Assembly: GCA_016708305.1 (NCBI GenBank)
Contig: JADJGB010000008.1
Span: forward strand, 992,001 to 1,056,000
Direction: 5' to 3'
From: Sphingobacteriales bacterium
Lineage (GTDB): Bacteria; Bacteroidota; Bacteroidia; Chitinophagales; Chitinophagaceae
DNA: 64,000 nt
The position numbers and the translations under genes were made by a program. Positions 51,456-61,388 of the stretch are shown piece by piece. Each line of letters begins with the position of its first letter. The stretch's first letter is position 1. The notes beneath the pieces are model-generated. The model saw only the letters and a list, made by a program, of their open reading frames with translations. It did no database searches and was not told the origin of the DNA.

Positions 51456-52996
51456 ATGTTTAAAAACCACCCCAAAGGATTGATTGGAGCTGCATTGTCT
51501 AATATGGGCGAACGCTTCGGATTTTACATCATGATGGCAATTTTGTCTTTGTTCCTGTTATCAAAGTTTGGATTAGACAAAACTTCTGCCACTATCATTT
51601 ACTCCGTGTTTTATGCATTGATTTACATTTTGGCGCTGGTCGGCGGTTTAATTGCCGATAAGACCAAAAAGTACAAAGGAACCATCCTGATAGGTTTGGT
51701 TTTAATGGCTGTAGGATATTTTTTAATAGCCATTCCCACACCCACACCGGTTCCGGATCTTACTTTGTATTTAATTTTGACTTGCCTGGGCTTGTTTGTA
51801 ATTGCTTTTGGTAATGGCCTTTTCAAGGGCAACCTGCAGGCGGTGGTGGGGCAAATGTATGACGATCCAAAATATTCTTCTAAAAGAGATACCGGTTTCC
51901 AGATTTTTTATATGTTTATTAATATTGGCGCTATGTTTGCGCCATTAATTGCTGTGGGCATCAGAAACTGGTGGTTACAAAAAATGGCTTCCTGTATAAC
52001 TCAGATATATCAGAACTTTCCCATGAATTTTTGAAAGGAACCATTTCACCAGAAGCATCCACCCGTTTTACACAGCTGGCTACTGAGGTAAGCAAAAGCG
52101 GCGCTCCGGCAGATCTTACCGTTTTTGCAAAAGACTATCTGAATGTGTTCAATACCGGGTTTCATTATGCTTTTGCTGCCGGCATTGTAGCCATGCTTAT
52201 TTCGCTGGTAATCTTTTTATCCAATAAGAAAAAATTTCCCGATCCGGGAGCAAAAGCCAAGGCTGTATCATCAGGTAATGCCCCAGCCGAAATAAAAATG
52301 GATGCAGCAGAGGTTAAACAACGTATTTATGCACTGATGGCTGTTTTGGGAGTGGTCATCTTCTTCTGGTTTTCGTTTCACCAAAATGGTGTAACGCTTA
52401 CCTATTTTGCTAAAGATTATACCGATTTAAGCAAGTTGAGTTTAGATTTAGGATTTACAACAATAAAAGGGGCAGAAGTGTTCCAATTCTTTAATCCGTT
52501 ATTTGTAGTAACGCTTACGCCCATCATCATCGGTCTTTTTGGTTGGCTAAAGGCACGCGGCAATGAACCTTCTACTCCCAGAAAAATTGCTATTGGGATG
52601 GGTATTGCTGCCATTGCGTTTTTGATTATGACCATTGGCTCAATGGGATTGCCTTCTGCAAGTGAAGTAAAAGCAATGGGTGGCCTGGCTGATGCACAAA
52701 GAGTTACGCCTTTGTTGTTGATAGGGATGTATCTTGTGCTTACCATTGCCGAGTTGTTTATCAGTCCGTTAGGGTTGTCGTTTGTTTCCAAAGTAGCTCC
52801 TCCTCAGTATCAGGGCATTATGCAGGGAGCCTGGCTGGGCGCTACTGCTTTGGGCAACCAGCTATTGTTTATAGGGGCTATATTTTATGAAAATTTCTCC
52901 ATCTGGGGCACTGGGCCTTGTTTGTGGTAGCTTGTTTGATTTTCAATGATTACCATGTTGTTCATGGTGAAATGGCTGGAAAGGGTTGATAAATAG
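51456..52996 (+). pseudogene. POT/PTR-family peptide transporter, several frameshifts
   Basis: Proton-dependent di/tripeptide transporter. N-terminal GERFGFYIMMAIL is the ExxER-like signature region of POT proteins, and FGNGLFKGNLQAVVGQMY and FQIFYMFINIGAM are family blocks; the second half has AELFISPLGLSFVSKVAPP. Breaks: A6 at 51979-51984 (seven expected), then two near 52917-52945, restoring ALFVVACLIF and MITMLFMVKWLERVDK. The stop TAG at 52994-52996 is at the left edge of an IS; its G is the first base of that IS. Confidence 0.88.
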
Positions 52997-54615
52997 AGTT
53001 TGTCTATAAATGATAAATTATTGACAGTCAGTATATTGTGGCATAATTATTGTGATTTGAGAGGGTATGAAAATGAATTTGTTCGAGCCGCTGCGTTTAA
53101 AGTTTGAGAAGCCTGATTGGGCCAGAAACCCCGAGTTTGGGCTATTGGATACCGTGTTAGAGCGGCATCCGGAGTTGATCAAAATAGCAGAAGCAGATGT
53201 GCTTAGGGGTTGTTTGCAAAGTGAATTTGGCCGTCAGGATATGCCCAGTGTAGAGCAGATTGTTCGCGCAGCGATCTATAAAGAGATGAAGGGTTGGATT
53301 ACAGGAGTTGGAATATGCTCAAAGCGACTCCCGTATTTGTGAGCAGTTTGTAAAAGCTTGATAACCGCCACCCGTTTAGCTTTCAGGTATTCCAGAAATA
53401 TATTTCAAAGATAAGTGAAGACAGCCTGCAACAGATATTGGTATCATTGAACAAGATAGCTATCAGCGAAGGATTGGAAGATATTAAACAGCTACGCCAG
53501 GATAGCACTGTTGTTGAAACAAACATACATTACCCCACTAATAACTCGTTGGTCTGGGACTGTATCAAAGAAAGCCACCGGCTGCTCTCACAGTTAGCAG
53601 AAGAAGTGAAAGATTTGGATTACAGAGATTATACCAAAGATGCGAAAAGAACATTTTTCAAGATTAACATCACCAGGAATGGAGATAAGCGTATAGACCT
53701 GTTCAACAAGCAATTAATAACATTCACAAAATGTATTAATCAGGTGGCTAACGCGGTAAAAAAAGCCATGTTATAGTATGAACGCCTTCTTCATAACAGG
53801 GAATTGGAAAATCTGTTGCCGCTGATGGAAAAAGTGTATGATATTACCTGGCGCAAACAGATCAATGGAGAGACGGTGTCCAATGATGAAAAAATATTTT
53901 CTATCTATGAGCAGCATACTGACATTATAGTAAAAGGTCAAAGGAAGTTCAGTTTGGTCACAAGATAAACCTGACAAGCGGCAAAAGCAGTTTGATATTG
54001 AGTTGTGAGGTATTGAAGGGCAATCCATCCGATAGCACACTGTATCAAAGCACCATCAATAAAATAGAGAGTGATTATCAAATCGTACCCCGTGATAGCG
54101 TAACCGATGGTGGGTATGCCTCCAAAGACAATGCGGAATATGCGCAAGGAAAAGGAATCGTAAATATTGTTTTCAATAAGATCGTAGGCAGCCTGAAAAA
54201 TGTAGTGAGTTCCAAAAATATGGAGACCGTTTGAAGAAATGGCGCAGTGGAATAGAAGCGGTGATTTCAAATTTGAAAAGAGGCTGCCGGTTATTCAGGT
54301 GCAACTGGAAGGGAGAAGCACATTTTAAGCAAAAGGTATTATGGAGCGTGATCGCCTACAATATCCGGGTGATGACAGCCGCAGTGGTGGCTCAGCTATA
54401 AAAGGTATATCGGACTATAAGCTAAAAATGCGAAGATGCAAGGCGGAGCTATGCGCTGAAAGTGCCGAAAATGCTGCCTTTGAGCCATTTCTACCTGAAA
54501 AAAATACTCAACGATGAAAGGGAGATCGTTATCGACTAAATGAAGACCGGAAAATAGAACGAATATTAATATATACTAATGCGTTTTAGAGATCGTTTAC
54601 TTTATGGACAGACAC
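52996..54615. mobile_element. IS4/IS5-superfamily insertion sequence
   Basis: About 1620 bp. Ends are imperfect inverted repeats GAGTTTGTCTATAAA (52996-53010) and GTGTCTGTCCATAAA (complement of 54601-54615), 12 of 15 identical. A 6-bp direct repeat TAAATA lies outside both ends (52990-52995 and 54616-54621). One transposase gene is inside on the plus strand. Confidence 0.8.
53067..54401 (+). pseudogene. DDE transposase of the IS, multiply frameshifted
   Basis: Transposase related to IS5/IS1182 and ISNCY-type proteins. Readable blocks are MPSVEQIVRAAIYKEMKG, RQDSTVVETNIHYPTNN, the middle YQIVPRDSVTDGGYASKDN, and an end KKWRSGIEAVISNLKRGCRL followed by WSVIAYNIRVM. Several breaks lie at short runs near 53290, 53300 and 53355 and around 53940 and 54230, and there is a TAG at 53774-53776. 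Repaired length is about 440 residues. Confidence 0.8.
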
Positions 54616-54642
54616 TAAATAGACAATATTTCTTATACATGC

Positions 54643-54684
54643 AATAACCCGGATTTTACCTTCTTTAGTAAAATCCGGGTTATT
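54643..54684. terminator. strong bidirectional terminator
   Basis: Perfect 17-bp stem AATAACCCGGATTTTAC with GTAAAATCCGGGTTATT, eight-base loop, T-rich after it. It ends the minus-strand 54724 gene and may also stop transcription out of the IS. Confidence 0.9.
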
Positions 54685-54723
54685 GTTTTCTCTTCCTGTT
54701 ACCAAAGGGGGGTGGTGAAACTG

Positions 54724-56877
54724 TCAGATTACTTTCAGATACCTTGCCATCCAGTATGGCAACAGATATTCGGCTCCGCTTAATTCTTCCCTTCCGCTAT
54801 ATCCGCCATCTAACGAAAATTCATTCGCATTATAACGATGAGCAGCCCGCTCTCTTGGAGACAATACTTCTTTGGTTAACTGTAGTCTGAAGTTAGGCTC
54901 CAGAAAGGCAAGGTCTTTTCTGATGGAGTTTTTAAAATCCCAGCGAATCTGGTCAATTGGAAATTCTCTTAAATACCATAAAGTAGATTCTTTGTCAAAC
55001 GAACCTTCTGTGCCATAGGTAATAAGATTCCATACCGGATTTTTTTCAGGCGATTCGATTTGCCAGAATTCCTTGATAGCCTTACCGTATTGTTTCTGCA
55101 GATTTTTGTCAAAGGCATAATGATGCAGCACCCAAAATGACAGAAACTCCATTTCGTCATCCGAATGGTTCCATGGTCCCATACCCATATCCATACCTTC
55201 ATAAAAATAGCCTTCGGTGGCCTTGATATTAAAGGGGCTTAATAATATATTTTCCAGATACCCATGCTCTTTCATTAACCTCAACGCTTCGTTTTTGAAA
55301 ATAGCTTTCCCTGTAAGCTTATAAGCCAGTTGCAGCCCTGCAATCAGGTGTGTAGCACCCAGCTTTCGGTCGCTAATCGTTTTTGCGTAACTGTTAATGT
55401 AATCAGGATGCCATCTGCCCCAGAGTGTGGCTTTACCATCCAGGTCAACAAAATTGTAATTATTCCTGATGATGTGGGTTAAAATTGTATCTACAAAATT
55501 AGCCACCCGTTTTTTCTCTTCTTGAGATTTGGCTATAAACTGGTCCATCACCGCTGCCGCAAAAATATGACCTACAAATTCATCACTACTGGTAGTACCC
55601 TTCCATTCCCAAGCGGTATCTTTTCCGGTTCTCCAGGCTTTAGGGTCAGATACTTTGAATCCGGTACGCTCATAGGTGCGCGAAGGAAACCCTTCTAAAG
55701 GATTAATAGAAACTAATCGTTCATAAGCTTCAAATGTTTCCCAGGCATGTTTCTTAGCTATTTCTTCTTTGGTTACGGCATAGCGAAAAGCCTGGCTTCC
55801 AATGTAAAATGAAGACCATAATCCGTCATTATCAGTATCTATCATTTCTGCGGTTGTCAGGTCGCCGGGCGTTTTAAGCCTTATCTCTGCCAGTAAACCA
55901 TATCGGATATGCCTCCGACGGATTTTGTCTTGAAAATAATTGGCTTTTCCGGAGAAAGTATAGGGTTTGTACGAAATTTTACTGACACCTTCGACGCTTA
56001 AAAAATAAAGGTCATTATGATTTCCTTTTGTCATGCCAATAATTTGATCATCCAAAAGCCATCTCAATGAAGCATAATAGTCAAATTTGCCATCTTTTCG
56101 TTCCATAAATGCGCCATTGGGCGTGCCTGCCCAAATTTGATTATTGGAAGATGTGAGAAAACGAATGTCCTGAATCGGAATTTTTGTTTTCAGGTTAAAG
56201 ACAGGGTTGCCATTGACTTTATTGATGGCATAATATCCGCCGGCTGTGCCGATGATTATGTCATTGCCCCTGAAAGCGAGCGATTGCATGTTTTTCCCTT
56301 TGTGTAAGGATAAAAATTTTCTGTCTTTTAAAATATAAACAGCGTTTTTACTTAAAGCATAAAAGTTATTTTCATTTACATAAATTGCTGAAATTTTTTC
56401 CTCGGGTCTGGAAATGTCAATCCATTTTCCGTTTTCAATAGCGGAAATTTTATTCTCACCCATTAACAAAACAGATCCTTTTTGGGATATCTGAAAAGAA
56501 TGATAAGTGCCGGCTGGTATCGAATAAGAAACGGTTCCTGAATATTCGTTGGTGAGTAAGAGGTTATTATACAAGTAATATAAAAACCCTGTTCCTTCCT
56601 GCACTGCTATGTCAAGGGGTACTTTTTCCTGAAGCGGCCTGAAGCGCAGGTCTTTGATAACCTGGTTTTCAAAAACCCTGCATACGCCTTTATCGGTTAG
56701 TACATAGACTACATCATTAAAGTCAACCACAATTTTCTTCGCTACGGGACTATTAAGTGATGGGTGAAATGTACTCTTTTCGGATGCAGGCTGAAGAAAT
56801 ACGGAGTCGGGCAAAGCAGCGATACCGGCAAAACTAAAGACAAGAATTACCAATAAATTCAATGATAAAAATTTCAT
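54724..56877 (-). CDS. secreted protein with propeller-like N-part and helical toroid-like C-part
   Basis: A 717-residue protein with signal peptide (ends near GIAALPDS). The N-terminal 320 residues have short repeated strands of the two-component-regulator propeller style (VVYVLTDKGVCRVFEN, QIWAGTPNGAFMERKDG). The C-terminal half is helical with aromatic and acidic motifs (DNDGLWSSFYIGSQAF, WGRWHPDYIN, GMDMGMGPWNHSDDEME), as in alpha/alpha toroid glycan-active proteins. I do not recognise a named family; catalytic residues cannot be assigned. It is 83 bases downstream of the PafA phosphatase gene on the same strand, so they may be co-transcribed. Confidence 0.7.
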   Translation of the reverse strand: MKFLSLNLLVILVFSFAGIAALPDSVFLQPASEKSTFHPSLNSPVAKKIVVDFNDVVYVLTDKGVCRVFENQVIKDLRFRPLQEKVPLDIAVQEGTGFLYYLYNNLLLTNEYSGTVSYSIPAGTYHSFQISQKGSVLLMGENKISAIENGKWIDISRPEEKISAIYVNENNFYALSKNAVYILKDRKFLSLHKGKNMQSLAFRGNDIIIGTAGGYYAINKVNGNPVFNLKTKIPIQDIRFLTSSNNQIWAGTPNGAFMERKDGKFDYYASLRWLLDDQIIGMTKGNHNDLYFLSVEGVSKISYKPYTFSGKANYFQDKIRRRHIRYGLLAEIRLKTPGDLTTAEMIDTDNDGLWSSFYIGSQAFRYAVTKEEIAKKHAWETFEAYERLVSINPLEGFPSRTYERTGFKVSDPKAWRTGKDTAWEWKGTTSSDEFVGHIFAAAVMDQFIAKSQEEKKRVANFVDTILTHIIRNNYNFVDLDGKATLWGRWHPDYINSYAKTISDRKLGATHLIAGLQLAYKLTGKAIFKNEALRLMKEHGYLENILLSPFNIKATEGYFYEGMDMGMGPWNHSDDEMEFLSFWVLHHYAFDKNLQKQYGKAIKEFWQIESPEKNPVWNLITYGTEGSFDKESTLWYLREFPIDQIRWDFKNSIRKDLAFLEPNFRLQLTKEVLSPRERAAHRYNANEFSLDGGYSGREELSGAEYLLPYWMARYLKVI

Positions 56878-56960
56878 AAAAAAAGCAATCGTTAGAAATA
56901 AAATATTCCAATTATTTCCTAAGAAATATTTGGGTTAAAAAATTGATTAAAAAAAGCTAC

Positions 56961-58565
56961 TTATTGATGCGCCACTTCGGTAATCACCGCTCCGATGCAG
57001 CCACTCGGCATCTGAACTCTTAGCATAGCTGCTACGGTAGGAGCAATATCGGTCATACCCACAGAACGGTTAGTCTTGCCGGGCTTAATGCCTTTACCCA
57101 TCCATACCAATGGAATATGTGCATCGTAAGGGTTCCAATCGCCATGAGTAGCGCCCATTCTTGAGCCATTCTTCCACCCGGCTGATTTTATTACGACAAT
57201 ATCACCACTTCTTTTTGAATGATACCCGTTGATATACATTGTCTTAGCAGGTTCAGGAAGGGTTGCCATTGCCAGTTTTTCATTATCAAAAACGTTTTGA
57301 ATACCCTTACCCTTTTTCAGTTCTTTGGCTATAACACTTACCAATACATCTCTTCTGATTTTTCCTTTTTCCATCTCTTCATAATTGAGGTAAAGCTGTC
57401 CGTTAGAATTTGCCAGAATGAGCTTTGGTTGCCCAAATTGTATATTTAAAACCTCATTCAAGGTTTCTACCATTTTTCCTGGAACTACCCCGGTAGGCAA
57501 TTTGTTTTCTTCCAGAAAACCGGGAGACTGGTTGGCGCCATGGTCGGCAGTTATAAAATATATATAGCCGTCTTTGCCAAACTTTTTATCCAGAAAGTTG
57601 AAGAAGTCTTCTAAATCTTTATCCAATCGTAAATAGTTGTCTTCTATTTCGATAGAGGTGGGGCCAAATTGGTGACCAATGCCATCCGGGCTGGAAAGGC
57701 TGACAGCCAGTATGTCAGTAAAAGCTCCTTTGCCTAACCCATAACCATCAATCGCTCGTTTTGCAAATTCGAGTGTAAAGGTACTACCAAAAGGAGTACC
57801 TGTAAGTCCTGCTTTCAAATGTGGGAAAACCGGTTTGTCTTCGCCCTTAAATACATTTTCATAATCCTTATCATCCTTGTCACTCAATGTATATGTATTT
57901 ATAGGGTAAAGTGTGTTCCATCCATTTGGCATCAGTTTTTTTTGCCAGTCAGTTTTATTGAACTCTTTTACCCAATCAGGCAATTCATTCATATAAAAAC
58001 TGCTGGTAACAAATTTGTTATCCTCATTCCAGAAAGCCCCGTTGGCTGCATGACCACCAGGTAAGATGGATGCCCGGTCTTTGATGGCAACGCTTACTAC
58101 CTTACTTTGGAAATTGGTGGCAATTCTTAGTTCGTCACCAATCGTTGTTACTAATAAATTATTGGGTGATTTGCTGAAGGTTGATTTAGCGCCAACTGCT
58201 TTTGAGGTGGAATCTTCAACGTTTGAAATAGATCTTCCCCATTCTCTGTCATACCAGTCGTTACCAGCAATGCCTGTAATAGCAGGAACAGAGCCTGTCC
58301 AAACTGTTGAATGTCCAATGGCAGTGACGGTAGGAGCGTAGTTTATCATCGTATTTTCGCAGCTAAAACCGTCTCTAATTAATCTCTTGAATCCGCCTTC
58401 TCCGTATCTGTTTCGGTATTTGTACAAGTAATCCCATCGCATCTGGTCCACTACCATGCCTACTACAATTTTTGGCTTCCGCTGTTCAATTGTTTTTGAG
58501 TTTTGAGCATGGCTATTACTTGTGCCAAAGAAGAAAACAACCAACAGAATTAAAACTTTTTTCAT
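56961..58565 (-). CDS. pafA: PafA-type alkaline phosphatase
   Basis: Secreted calcium/phosphate-insensitive alkaline phosphatase of the PafA type (534 residues), releasing phosphate from monoesters. Signal peptide ends near SHAQ. The nucleophile is Thr79 in NYAPTVTAIGHST, the same position as in the characterised PafA, and the active-site Lys and Arg are in AIKDRASILPGG. Metal-ligand motifs are MVVDQMRWD, PDGIGHQFGP, ITADHGAN and GATHGDWNP. Phosphate starvation is a likely inducer, but no such regulator is seen here. First gene of a possible two-gene operon with 54724. Confidence 0.92.
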   Translation of the reverse strand: MKKVLILLVVFFFGTSNSHAQNSKTIEQRKPKIVVGMVVDQMRWDYLYKYRNRYGEGGFKRLIRDGFSCENTMINYAPTVTAIGHSTVWTGSVPAITGIAGNDWYDREWGRSISNVEDSTSKAVGAKSTFSKSPNNLLVTTIGDELRIATNFQSKVVSVAIKDRASILPGGHAANGAFWNEDNKFVTSSFYMNELPDWVKEFNKTDWQKKLMPNGWNTLYPINTYTLSDKDDKDYENVFKGEDKPVFPHLKAGLTGTPFGSTFTLEFAKRAIDGYGLGKGAFTDILAVSLSSPDGIGHQFGPTSIEIEDNYLRLDKDLEDFFNFLDKKFGKDGYIYFITADHGANQSPGFLEENKLPTGVVPGKMVETLNEVLNIQFGQPKLILANSNGQLYLNYEEMEKGKIRRDVLVSVIAKELKKGKGIQNVFDNEKLAMATLPEPAKTMYINGYHSKRSGDIVVIKSAGWKNGSRMGATHGDWNPYDAHIPLVWMGKGIKPGKTNRSVGMTDIAPTVAAMLRVQMPSGCIGAVITEVAHQ

Positions 58566-59008
58566 CCTTTTTAAATTTTTATGATAGAAAATAAATATTT
58601 AATATTTTTTTTTAGTTAACCGAAAGGCGTATTCTAACAATGGCTGCAACAAACAAGAAAATACTTGTTAAATATATATCCTCTTTAGGATAACCTGAAA
58701 AGTACTCAGGAAATAAATAAACCTGCCAAATTTATGAAATATTTTTGAGGAAGCATCCCTTTTATATACTTTAAATTCAATCTTTTTGATACTGAAGAAA
58801 GGGTTTGGGGTTGCCTTAAAAAGGCACAATAAAAATGTACAAAAGGTAGATATAAACATCAATTTAGTAGATTAAAATCGATCGTTATCAATTTACATTT
58901 GAAACAGAAAGTCATTAAAGCAAAGAAATTTTCAGCAAAGCAAGAGATTAAAAACGATTTGGGAGAATAACAGGAATCAATTCAGTTATTTCATTTAATA
59001 TATCCAAT
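58566..59008. other. gene-free spacer between divergent genes
   Basis: AT-rich DNA between pafA (-) and the aldolase (+). No gene, repeat or convincing promoter box was found. Confidence 0.5.
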
Positions 59009-59741
59009 ATGCAATTACAACGCTTGTCAGAAGGCTTATGGCCGGTAATGCTCACGCCATTTTCTTCTAATAATAAGGTAGATTTAAAGGGTCTTAAAGA
59101 GCTTACCGAATTTTATATCCAATCAGGAGCCAGTGGGTTATTTGCCAATTGTCTGTCGAGCGAAATGTTTCAACTGACGGAGAGTGAAAGACTTCAGATT
59201 ATATCGACGGTTGTGAAGATCGCTTCAAAATATAAATTAAATGTGGCTGCTACCGGCACTTTTAGTACTGATATGACTGAATCCGCCGATTTTATAAAGA
59301 AGGTGTTTGATACGGGAGTGGCTGCCGTAGTTATTATATCGAACCAACTTGGCCGCATAGAAGATGATGAAACGGTGGTGAAGAAGAATCTGGAAAAATT
59401 GATAAAGCGTACAAAGAATATTCCAATGGGAATATATGAATGTCCCTATCCGTACAAAAGACTGGTATCTCCCTCGCTCATAAAGTGGATGGAGCAAACG
59501 CAGGTTTTTTATTACATGAAAGATACAAGCTGCAACCCGCTGGCCATAGAAAGAAAAGTAGCAGCAATAAAAGGTACCAGGTTTTCATTATACAATGCGA
59601 ATACTGCCACAGCGCTGAGTTCTTTGGAAATGGGCGCCAGTGGTCTATCGCCGATTGGGGCTAATTTTTATCCGGAGTTATATAAATATATGTTGGATAA
59701 TTATCGCAAAAAGGAGAAAAAAGAAGGCTCACCATTATTTA
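59009..59741 (+). pseudogene. DapA/NanA-family aldolase, 5' part, interrupted by an IS
   Basis: Class I aldolase or lyase of the dihydrodipicolinate-synthase family. Visible motifs are GLWPVMLTPFSSNN, the Tyr in YECPYPYKRLV, and the Schiff-base Lys in FYYMKDTSCNP. After YMLDNYRKKEKKEGSPLF the frame runs into the ISAon1-like element. The 3' part lies at 61109-61359. The lack of the usual GGxGxxS-like block suggests it is not DapA; with two fucosidases next to it, a sugar-acid aldolase is a guess. Start ATG 59009. Confidence 0.85.
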
Positions 59742-61108
59742 CTGGGGACTAGGCAAAAAGTTTATGCAGTCTGAAAAGAAAGAATTTGGTATCGGTTACG
59801 CCTCTAAGGTTAGCCCTGAATAGTTTTATTTTAGCGTTGAATGATTCTGCATTGGCATTTGTATTTCGGTTATTGAAGAAATTAAGTATGTTATCTAAAT
59901 TATATTTTACGGTATTAGCAACGGTATAAAACTCTTTTAATGCCTGCTCTTGTACTTTTTTGTATCCATTGTTCAAACGCTGTCTTAGCAGATGCTTTTT
60001 TGTTGGTTTTCGTATATGTTTATAAAGGCTAAAGTTTGGTGGTAAGCAGTTTCTAATTCAGGGAAATATTTGAATAACAGGGTGGCTCTTTGTATTTGAT
60101 TTTCTGTCCAGTCGTTTTGTTTTTTGGCTAAAATATATTTGCACCTTGCCAGTAATTGTTTGGGTGTTTCACCATTTTCCAGCATTACTGGTTCATATTT
60201 TATTTGTTGTTCTTTAGCCTTTTTAATGGCTGCATTTTCTTTGTCTAATTCTTTCCATCGCAGGTTTATTCTTATGTGTTGCAAGGCTTCCATTGCCAGT
60301 TTTATTACATGGAATCTGTCGGTAACCAGAGTGGCATTTGTAAATACCTGCTTTACGGCAGCTTCCATGTTTTTGCCATATCAAGAGTGACTTCTTTTAC
60401 CTGCAAACGCTTGTGTTCACAAAGTTTCATTAGGGTGGTTATAATGTCTTTAGATAGTGTTCCTTTGATGACGGCTACCAATGTACCCTGCTTTGCCCTG
60501 CCGTTTTTGTTGGTAACAAATGTGTATAATTCTCCTTTGGATAAACTTAGTTCATCTATGCTTAGGTAGGCTCCAATGTTGTCCGGAAAAAGAAGATAAT
60601 CTTCGCAGTGAGTGAGCTGGTTCCAGTCTTTAAAACCACTGCTATACTTTTTATAATGACGGTTTAATTTTGAAGGCTGTATCTGATGGTAACCAGCTAT
60701 GTTGCTGATAGTATCAACCTTTGTATCAACCTGTACCTTTTAAAAAATCCGATAGTTCTTTGGTTAACCCTGAACCTTCGGCTACAAATGAAAAGTCGTT
60801 TCTGATAATTTTACCAGCCTCTTTTTTATGTCGCCAGCGTCTTCTTTTTATTGCCAAATAAACTGCTTTGCACGGAGTGGGAAATCCTGTAGGGTTATCT
60901 CCGTAAAACCTTTTGACTCATATTGGGTACCATCCACATCTCCCAATATCATATTCCGTTCTTCCAATGAAATCTGAAAATAAACTGACCTGTCCTTTAC
61001 AAAGCATAGTTCATCTATACCTGTAATATCAAAATATTCCAATAACCCCTTGGGTAAAAAATGACCGATATATGATGTATCCATGCAACAAAATTAGGCG
61101 TACTCCCC
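59742..61108. mobile_element. ISAon1-like insertion sequence (ISL3-related)
   Basis: About 1367 bp with imperfect inverted ends that both begin GGGGA (GGGGACTAGGCAAAA and GGGGAGTACGCCTAA, 11 of 15 identical). ATTTA is present at both junctions (59737-59741, 61109-61113). Transposase genes are on the minus strand. It splits the aldolase gene. Confidence 0.82.
59749..61084 (-). pseudogene. ISAon1-type transposase, N-terminal and DDE parts, several frameshifts
   Basis: The upstream part (61084 to about 60735) is the ISAon1 N-terminal region protein: PKGLLEYFDITGIDELCF, YFQISLEERN, then IKRRRWRHKKEAG. The downstream part is the ISL3-like DDE protein: SIDELSLSKGELYTFV, VKEVTLDMAKN, VTDRFHVIKLAMEAL, and the end NRNTNANAESFNAKIK with FFLFRLHKLFA. 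Normally these are two reading frames. Breaks at A runs near 60385 and around 59970-60000 are of the homopolymer kind. Confidence 0.8.
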
Positions 61109-61359
61109 ATTTAATGAAAGTGACCCAAAAAGAAATACTTCAAAAACTGAATGACAGGTTAAATATAATGGAGGGAATTGCTTCAAAGTGCTATCCTTAC
61201 TCTGCGAAATTGTTTCTTCAATCAAGAAAATTAAACCTCACTACCCAATGCAGGATACAGCACGAAAATATGCGTACTGAAGATTATATAAACCTTAAAT
61301 CGCTGAAGGCAATGCGCTATTCGGTGATGGAAGAATTTGATATAAAAACCCCAAAATAG
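61109..61359 (+). pseudogene. DapA/NanA-family aldolase, 3' part
   Basis: The last 80 or so codons of the aldolase: QKLNDRLNIMEGIASKCYP and SAKLFLQSRKLNLTTQCRI, the usual C-terminal helices of the family. To join it to the 5' part in frame, one base in the A5 run near 61126 must be removed. It ends 29 bases before the stop of the convergent fucosidase gene. Confidence 0.8.
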
Positions 61360-61388
61360 GGTTTCGGTACTTATTTTTTATTTTGCCT

